Positions 59,820-64,000 of a stretch of 64,000 bases of DNA are shown here, piece by piece. The stretch is from Ornithinicoccus halotolerans (GTDB lineage: Bacteria; Actinomycetota; Actinomycetes; Actinomycetales; Dermatophilaceae), in NCBI RefSeq assembly GCF_009602535.1, contig NZ_WIQI01000002.1:44320-108319 (forward strand). The letters are read 5' to 3'. Each line of letters starts with the position of its first letter. The first letter of the stretch is position 1. The notes beneath the pieces are model-generated. The model did no database searches. It was not told where the DNA came from and was given only the letters and a program-made list of their open reading frames with translations. Made by a program: the position numbers and the translations under genes.

Positions 59820-60701
59820 TCACTCCTTGTGGAGCTTGTCCTGCGCCAGGCCGGCTGCCTTCTCCACCGCGTTGGGCAGCTCGGTGGTGCCGTACAGCCG
59901 GGCGTCCGGGTGGGTGACCTCGGGCATCGGCGCGCTCGTGGTCGGGCCGTCGTGGTAGCTGAGCTCACCGTTCCCGTCGACCGAGGGGCCATGGGCCCAG
60001 GAGCCCTCCTGAGCCTGCTGGCCGTCGGAGAAGTTCTGGTACTGGTAGGACACGTCGGTGTGCTCCTTGCCCTGCGGGAAGTTGCTCGGGACGGGCAGCT
60101 GCTCCAACCCGTCCTCCTTGAGCTCCTCGATGGCCCGCAGCCACTGGTTCTGGTGCATGGTGTCCCGGGCCAGCAGGAACGCGAGCAGGTCGCGCACCCC
60201 CGGGTCGTCGGTCATGTGGTAGAGCCGGGCGACCTGGATGCGGCCCTGCATCTCGGCGTTGGCGTTGGCGGTGAAGTCGGCCATGAGGTTGCCGCTGGCC
60301 GTCACGTAGGCACCGGTCCAGGGGTTCCCCTGGGAGTCCACAGGGCGTGCCCCCGCGCCGGCGACGATCGCGTGCTGCACGTCCGTCCCGCCGACCACGG
60401 CGGCGACCGTCGGGTCGTCCTGCACCGCCTCGTCGCTGATGCCCAGCGGCGCGTCCTCCAGCAGCTGGGCGATCATGGTCGCCAGCATCTCCACGTGGCC
60501 GAACTCCTCGGCCCCGATGCCGAAGACCAGGTCGCGGTACTTGCCCGGAATGTGCATGTTCCAAGCCTGGAACGAGTACTGCATGGCCACGGTGATCTCC
60601 CCGTACTGGCCGCCGAGCACCTCCTGCAGCTTGCGCGCGTAGACGGCGTCCGGCTTCTCGGGGGTGGCCTTGAACTGCAGTTCCTGACGGTGGAAGAACA
60701 T
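59820..60701 (-). CDS. Manganese catalase
   Basis: 293 residues from the ATG at 60701 (GAGGAGATCCC upstream). The dimanganese ligands are in EITVAMQYSFQAW, EEFGHVEMLA and DTMHQNQWLRAIEEL. It converts hydrogen peroxide to water and oxygen using a Mn-Mn centre, in the cytosol. The long C-terminal region is the usual lid. First gene of a two-gene operon with a ZIP transporter. Confidence 0.95.
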   Translation of the reverse strand: MFFHRQELQFKATPEKPDAVYARKLQEVLGGQYGEITVAMQYSFQAWNMHIPGKYRDLVFGIGAEEFGHVEMLATMIAQLLEDAPLGISDEAVQDDPTVAAVVGGTDVQHAIVAGAGARPVDSQGNPWTGAYVTASGNLMADFTANANAEMQGRIQVARLYHMTDDPGVRDLLAFLLARDTMHQNQWLRAIEELKEDGLEQLPVPSNFPQGKEHTDVSYQYQNFSDGQQAQEGSWAHGPSVDGNGELSYHDGPTTSAPMPEVTHPDARLYGTTELPNAVEKAAGLAQDKLHKE

Positions 60702-60946
60702 GGGATCTCCTCGGATGCTGTCGCCCGAGGCCATGGGTCAGCTCGGGCCTGGAAAAGGGAGAGAGGCGCGCTGCTGGACCCCCGTGAACCGGCCGACCAT
60801 CGATGTGGTATAGGCCGTTCAGTCAACGTAGCAACGGAGGAGCGACCCGCAACCGGAACGGTGGGCCAGAGCCCGCGGGGTGGCCGCCGCCGACGGCAGC
60901 GCCGGCTCCAGATGCGGGACCAGCGGGCGGTCCCTACCGTGGGACG
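60702..60946. other. Divergent intergenic region, catalase / beta-lactamase-fold hydrolase
   Basis: About 245 bp holding both promoters. On the minus strand TTGACT and TATACC occur close together before the catalase gene, but their 8-bp spacing does not fit a standard promoter. No other element was convincing. Confidence 0.3.
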
Positions 60947-61783
60947 GTGCCACGCACCCTGACGGTGAGCCCCGGGCCGGGACCGAGCCCGCAGCACGCT
61001 GGGTCGCTGTACTTCATCGGCAACGCCTCCGTGCTGATCCGCTACGCCGGCTTCACCGTCCTAACCGACCCGACCTTCGTGCACCGGCACGAGAAGGTGC
61101 CGCTGGGCTACGGCCTCTCCACGACCAGGCTGACCGACCCGGCGATGGAGGTCGCGGACCTGCCGCCGCTCGACCTGGTGCTGCTGTCGCACTTCCACGG
61201 TGACCACTTCGACCAGGTCGCCGAGCGCGAGCTCGACAACCAGCTGCCCGTCGTCACCACCCCGCAGTCGGCGGCCGTGCTCGGCAAACGCGGGTTCACC
61301 AACAGCTGGCCGCTGCGGACGTGGGAGTCGCTGGAGGTGGTCAAGGGGCAGAGCCGGCTGCGGATCAGCGCGTGCCCGGGACGCCACGGTCCTGGAGTGA
61401 CCGACCTGGTGCTGCCCGACGTGATGGGCAGCGTGCTGGAGTTCCTCCCTGACGGGAACGAGGTCACCCAGCGGATCTACATCAGTGGCGACACCCTGGT
61501 CTACGACGACCTGCACCAGATCCCGCGCCGCTACCCCGACCTCGACGTCGGTCTGCTGCACCTGGGCGGCACCCGTGTCCTGAAGCTGCTGGTCACCATG
61601 GACGCGAAGCAAGGCGTGGAAGCCATGCGGATCATCGGCCCGCGCACCGTGCTGCCCGTCCACTACGACGACTACGACGTGTTCACCTCCGGGCTGCAGG
61701 AGTTCCTGGACGCGGCTCGCTCGCAGGGTCTCGCCGACCGGGTGCATGCCTGGAGCCGAGGCGACAGCTATGCCCTCGGCTGA
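60947..61783 (+). CDS. Metallo-beta-lactamase fold hydrolase
   Basis: 278 residues from a GTG at 60947. SLYFIGNASVLIRYAGFTVLTDP opens the fold and SHFHGDHFDQVAEREL is the HxHxDH metal motif; later ligands lie in YISGDTLVY and RTVLPVHYDDYD. This subgroup (UlaG/RomA-like) includes phospholipases such as NAPE-PLD; substrate unassigned. Overlaps the next gene by 14 bp. Confidence 0.88.
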   Translation: MPRTLTVSPGPGPSPQHAGSLYFIGNASVLIRYAGFTVLTDPTFVHRHEKVPLGYGLSTTRLTDPAMEVADLPPLDLVLLSHFHGDHFDQVAERELDNQLPVVTTPQSAAVLGKRGFTNSWPLRTWESLEVVKGQSRLRISACPGRHGPGVTDLVLPDVMGSVLEFLPDGNEVTQRIYISGDTLVYDDLHQIPRRYPDLDVGLLHLGGTRVLKLLVTMDAKQGVEAMRIIGPRTVLPVHYDDYDVFTSGLQEFLDAARSQGLADRVHAWSRGDSYALG

Positions 61784-62471
61784 CCGACCCGCCCGGCCTC
61801 GTCGGCCGAACGCGGCCCAGGGCCTCGTCTCGGCCGGCGCGAGCGTGGCCGGTCGGGTTCTGGCCGCGGTCAGCACCAGCCCGCGGGTGCTGCCGCGCAC
61901 CAAGCCGCTGCACCCTCGGGGCTCGCTCCACGAGGCCCGGCTGGAGGTGGCCGGTCTCCCGGCGCCGACGGGTGCCCCACTGCTGGACGGGGGCCCGGTA
62001 GCCCGGGACTGCCTGGTGCGAGTGTCCCGAGCGGTGGGGTTGCCCGAGCCATGGCCGGACATCACCGGCGCCGCGGTCCGAGTGTCGGGCGCGGACGGTG
62101 GTGACCTGCTGTTCGCCTCCACGGGCACCGGTCGGTGGACCCGCTTCCTGCTGCTACCCCGGTCTTCCCGGTGGAGCGGGACGCTGACCACGTTGCTGCC
62201 GTTCCGCACTCGGCTCGGGCTGACCTGGCTCGCGCTGCGTCCGACGGGCCGCAACGAGTACCAGCTGCTGTGCGCCACCCAGGGGGGTGCGTGGGCGGTG
62301 ACCGGGGTGCTGCGGATCGGTCGCCGCATCGGCACCGGTGACGAGCTGCGGTTCGGGCCGGTCCAGGAGGCGCCGGCCGGGCTGGTAGTCCCCCGCCCGC
62401 TCGCGCTGCTCAGGCAGCCTGCCTACGAGCGCGCCAGGGATCGCGGCAGGCCCGGGACGCAGCCACGGTAA
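61770..62471 (+). CDS. Conserved hypothetical, possibly a catalase-fold remnant
   Basis: 233 residues from the ATG at 61770. The stretch from residue ~80 (VRVSRAVGLPEPWPDITGAA, then GDLLFASTGTGRWTRFLLLP) resembles the heme-catalase core pattern 'RfS...G-pd-rGfa-R', but I find neither the catalytic His/Asn pair nor the proximal Tyr, so it is not expected to be a peroxidase. Translationally coupled to the metallo-beta-lactamase-fold gene. No signal peptide. Confidence 0.5.
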   Translation: MPSADRPARPRRPNAAQGLVSAGASVAGRVLAAVSTSPRVLPRTKPLHPRGSLHEARLEVAGLPAPTGAPLLDGGPVARDCLVRVSRAVGLPEPWPDITGAAVRVSGADGGDLLFASTGTGRWTRFLLLPRSSRWSGTLTTLLPFRTRLGLTWLALRPTGRNEYQLLCATQGGAWAVTGVLRIGRRIGTGDELRFGPVQEAPAGLVVPRPLALLRQPAYERARDRGRPGTQPR

Positions 62472-62500
62472 CGACGCGGTGCCTCGCCGCCCCGCCCCGC

Positions 62501-62578
62501 CTCCCGGTCGGTCGGTCGGTCGGGTAGGGAGTGCCTTTGCCTCCCGGTCGGTCGGTCGGTCGGTCGGGTAGGGAGTGC
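62501..62578. repeat. Two tandem copies of a GGTC-rich module
   Basis: Copy 1 (62501-62534) and copy 2 (62541-62578) both read CTCCC, then GGTC units, then GGGTAGGGAGTGC; copy 1 has four GGTC units and copy 2 five. CTCCC and GGGAG at the ends can pair. A related GGGTAGGGACTC lies near 62728. Noncoding; slipped-strand tract or transcript-end element. Confidence 0.7.
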
Positions 62579-62760
62579 ATCGTCGCGCGCAATCTGAGCC
62601 ATCCGCGCAGCCCGCCGGTGACGACGGCACCCGCGGCCGCGATGGCGTCCCGGTTCACCTGACCGTCCACTGCTCAGCACCGTGTCGTCACGTGGACGAC
62701 AGCCACGCGTTGCCGCGCGCACGTTGGGTAGGGACTCCTGGCCGACGACGGAGGAGACCC
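62579..62760. other. Intergenic region before the lamin-tail protein gene
   Basis: About 180 bp with no gene seen. It ends in the ribosome site GGAGGAGACCC directly before 62761. Confidence 0.3.
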
Positions 62761-64000
62761 ATGACCAGGCCACTGCGCCAGCTGACCGCCCTGCTCACCA
62801 CGGCCACCCTGGCCGCCGCGACGCTGGGGACGCTCCCTGCGGTCGCGCAGCAGGAGACAGCGGTCGCGGCGCCCCCGCTGCTGGTCACCGAGATCGCGCC
62901 GAACAGCGTCTCCTACGACGACTTCGAGTTCATCGAGGTCACGAACACCACGGACGCCGACATCGACCTCGCCGCGGCCGGGGTGCAGGTGGCCTACACC
63001 TACGCCGACGACGCCGCGACTGACCGCGACGTGCCGCTGGAGGTGCCCGAGCAGTCGGTGGTGCCCGCGGGCGAGTCGCTGGTGCTGTGGCTGTCCTACA
63101 CCTCGAGCACCGTGGACAGCTTCGCCAGGACCGAGCAGGAGTTCCGCGCCCACTGGGGCTCGGTGGGGGAGCCGGCGGCGGACTACCCGCTGGTGCGCGT
63201 CACCGGCCAGCCCGGCATGGCCAACGGCGGCAACCGAGGCATCCGCGTCACGGTCCCTGCCGGCATCGCCGACGGGCAGCCCGACCCGGTGGTGACCTGG
63301 TCCTTCTACGGCTCCGGTGCGGTCGGGGTGGACCAGACCGCCCACTTCAAGCGGGCCGACAGCGCCTCCGGGACCGCGCTGCTCGAGGGCCCGGCCACGG
63401 CCACCCCGGGCGTGGTCCCCGAGGCGGCGCTCGCCGAGCCGGAGCCGGCCCCTGAGCCCGAGCCCGAGCCCGCCCCGGCGCCGGAGCCCGACCCCGAGCT
63501 GGTGACCGCGCCGCTGCAGGTGACCGAGGTCACGCCTGACACCAGCAACGTCGGCGGGGCCGACGGCTATGAGTTCATCGAGCTCTACAACGCCACCAGC
63601 GAGCCGATCGACTACGGCCACCACCAGCTGGACTACCTCTACCCGGGCGCCGACCTGGTCAACACCAACGTGGTGCAGTGGCCGACCGTGCCCGAGCGGG
63701 TCAGCATCCCGCCGGCGGGCACCCTGGTGATCTGGGTCAAGAACGGCCGCAACGACGACCTCACCGACACCGACTTCAACGCCCACTACGGCAGCGACCT
63801 GACCATGGGCCAGGACCTGGTGGAGACCTTCATCGGCGGCATGGCCAACGGCTCGGCCCGCGGCCTGCAGACAGTCACCAACACCGGTCACGGCATCAAC
63901 ACCGCGTACTACAACCTGGACGGTGCCGACGACACCAGCCCCGACGTGGGGATCCAGTACGCCCACGACCCGGAGAACACCGAGCGGCAGCAGCTGGTCG
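62761..64000 (+). CDS. Secreted lamin-tail-domain protein, N-terminal part (runs off window)
   Basis: At least 413 residues, open at the window edge. Signal peptide residues 1-30 (LTALLTTATLAAATLGTLPA, then VAQ). Two lamin-tail (LTD) domains follow: the first starts LLVTEIAPNSVSYDDFEFIE, and the second LQVTEVTPDTSNVGG then YEFIELYNATSEPIDYG. A Glu-Pro-rich linker (~residues 220-245) separates them. In actinobacteria such tandem LTD domains often precede a secreted nuclease or metallophosphoesterase domain, which would lie beyond the window. Confidence 0.85.
   Translation, partial: MTRPLRQLTALLTTATLAAATLGTLPAVAQQETAVAAPPLLVTEIAPNSVSYDDFEFIEVTNTTDADIDLAAAGVQVAYTYADDAATDRDVPLEVPEQSVVPAGESLVLWLSYTSSTVDSFARTEQEFRAHWGSVGEPAADYPLVRVTGQPGMANGGNRGIRVTVPAGIADGQPDPVVTWSFYGSGAVGVDQTAHFKRADSASGTALLEGPATATPGVVPEAALAEPEPAPEPEPEPAPAPEPDPELVTAPLQVTEVTPDTSNVGGADGYEFIELYNATSEPIDYGHHQLDYLYPGADLVNTNVVQWPTVPERVSIPPAGTLVIWVKNGRNDDLTDTDFNAHYGSDLTMGQDLVETFIGGMANGSARGLQTVTNTGHGINTAYYNLDGADDTSPDVGIQYAHDPENTERQQLV

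Noticed and set aside
62501..62578. CRISPR array
   Set aside because: Only two units made of a tetranucleotide tract, with no unique spacers and no cas genes.
62674..63966. 430-residue minus-strand open frame
   Set aside because: Val/Gly/Arg-rich shadow of the plus-strand lamin-tail gene, which has a signal peptide, ribosome site and domain matches.

Overview
The window is very GC-rich actinobacterial DNA with tightly packed genes, many 1-8 bp start/stop overlaps and frequent GTG starts. DUF222-HNH endonuclease, GAF-ANTAR, DUF4235, TIGR03086 and dodecin-type genes, a VanX-like dipeptidase and a manganese catalase all fit an aerobic, soil- or rock-dwelling actinobacterium. Geodermatophilaceae or a relative is my guess; the sequence does not fix the genus. 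No rRNA, tRNA, CRISPR array, phage or insertion sequence was recognised.

Positions 1-17.8 kb form a surface-polysaccharide locus. Its core (about 6.3-14.3 kb) is clearly poorer in GC than its surroundings. On the minus strand at the left end lie a truncated SGNH hydrolase, a Wzz/BY-kinase chain-length regulator, cysQ (PAP phosphatase) and cysC (APS kinase). Divergent from these are cysD-cysN (ATP sulfurylase), a Wzx-like flippase, a PAPS-type sulfotransferase, a GT4 glycosyltransferase and a Wzy-like polymerase. Converging on them from the right is a pglF-pglE-pglC-pglD-like set (UDP-diNAc-bacillosamine synthesis plus the initiating phosphoglycosyltransferase), then a GT4 enzyme and a UDP-sugar epimerase. 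Together they could make PAPS, recycle PAP, start a glycan on a diNAcBac-like sugar, sulfate it, flip it, polymerise it and control its length: a candidate sulfated exopolysaccharide system.

Positions 18-24 kb hold a thiamine uptake system (thiB, thiP, thiQ) with two separate TPP riboswitches, one before thiB and one before thiPQ. An unrelated membrane-protein gene on the opposite strand lies between them. Positions 24-36 kb carry VanX-like and PAP2 enzymes, a DUF222-HNH gene, an ABC exporter pair, a lipoprotein, an orphan PssD/PssE (Alg14/Alg13-like) glycosyltransferase pair, and a five-gene minus-strand operon (membrane protein, ABC ATPase, ABC permease, histidine kinase, response regulator).

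The most striking single signal is at 36234-36695. One OsmC-family reading frame is interrupted by exactly one in-frame TGA at 36432-36434, where OsmC proteins carry the peroxidatic cysteine. The second cysteine (CPVS) is intact and a hairpin with a bulged U follows the TGA. This is a candidate selenocysteine-containing OsmC protein that ordinary annotation would split into two short genes.

Positions 36.7-50 kb are mixed housekeeping and regulatory genes, including a MocR-type regulator (YczR-like) divergent from a YczE-like membrane protein across a near-perfect inverted repeat. Positions 50-64 kb encode a 1307-residue secreted subtilisin, a Cys-rich copper-storage-like protein, a carbamoyltransferase / small membrane protein / SGNH hydrolase operon, a manganese catalase with a ZIP metal transporter, a beta-lactamase-fold hydrolase, a possible catalase-fold remnant, a GGTC-repeat stretch, and the start of a secreted lamin-tail-domain protein that runs off the window.
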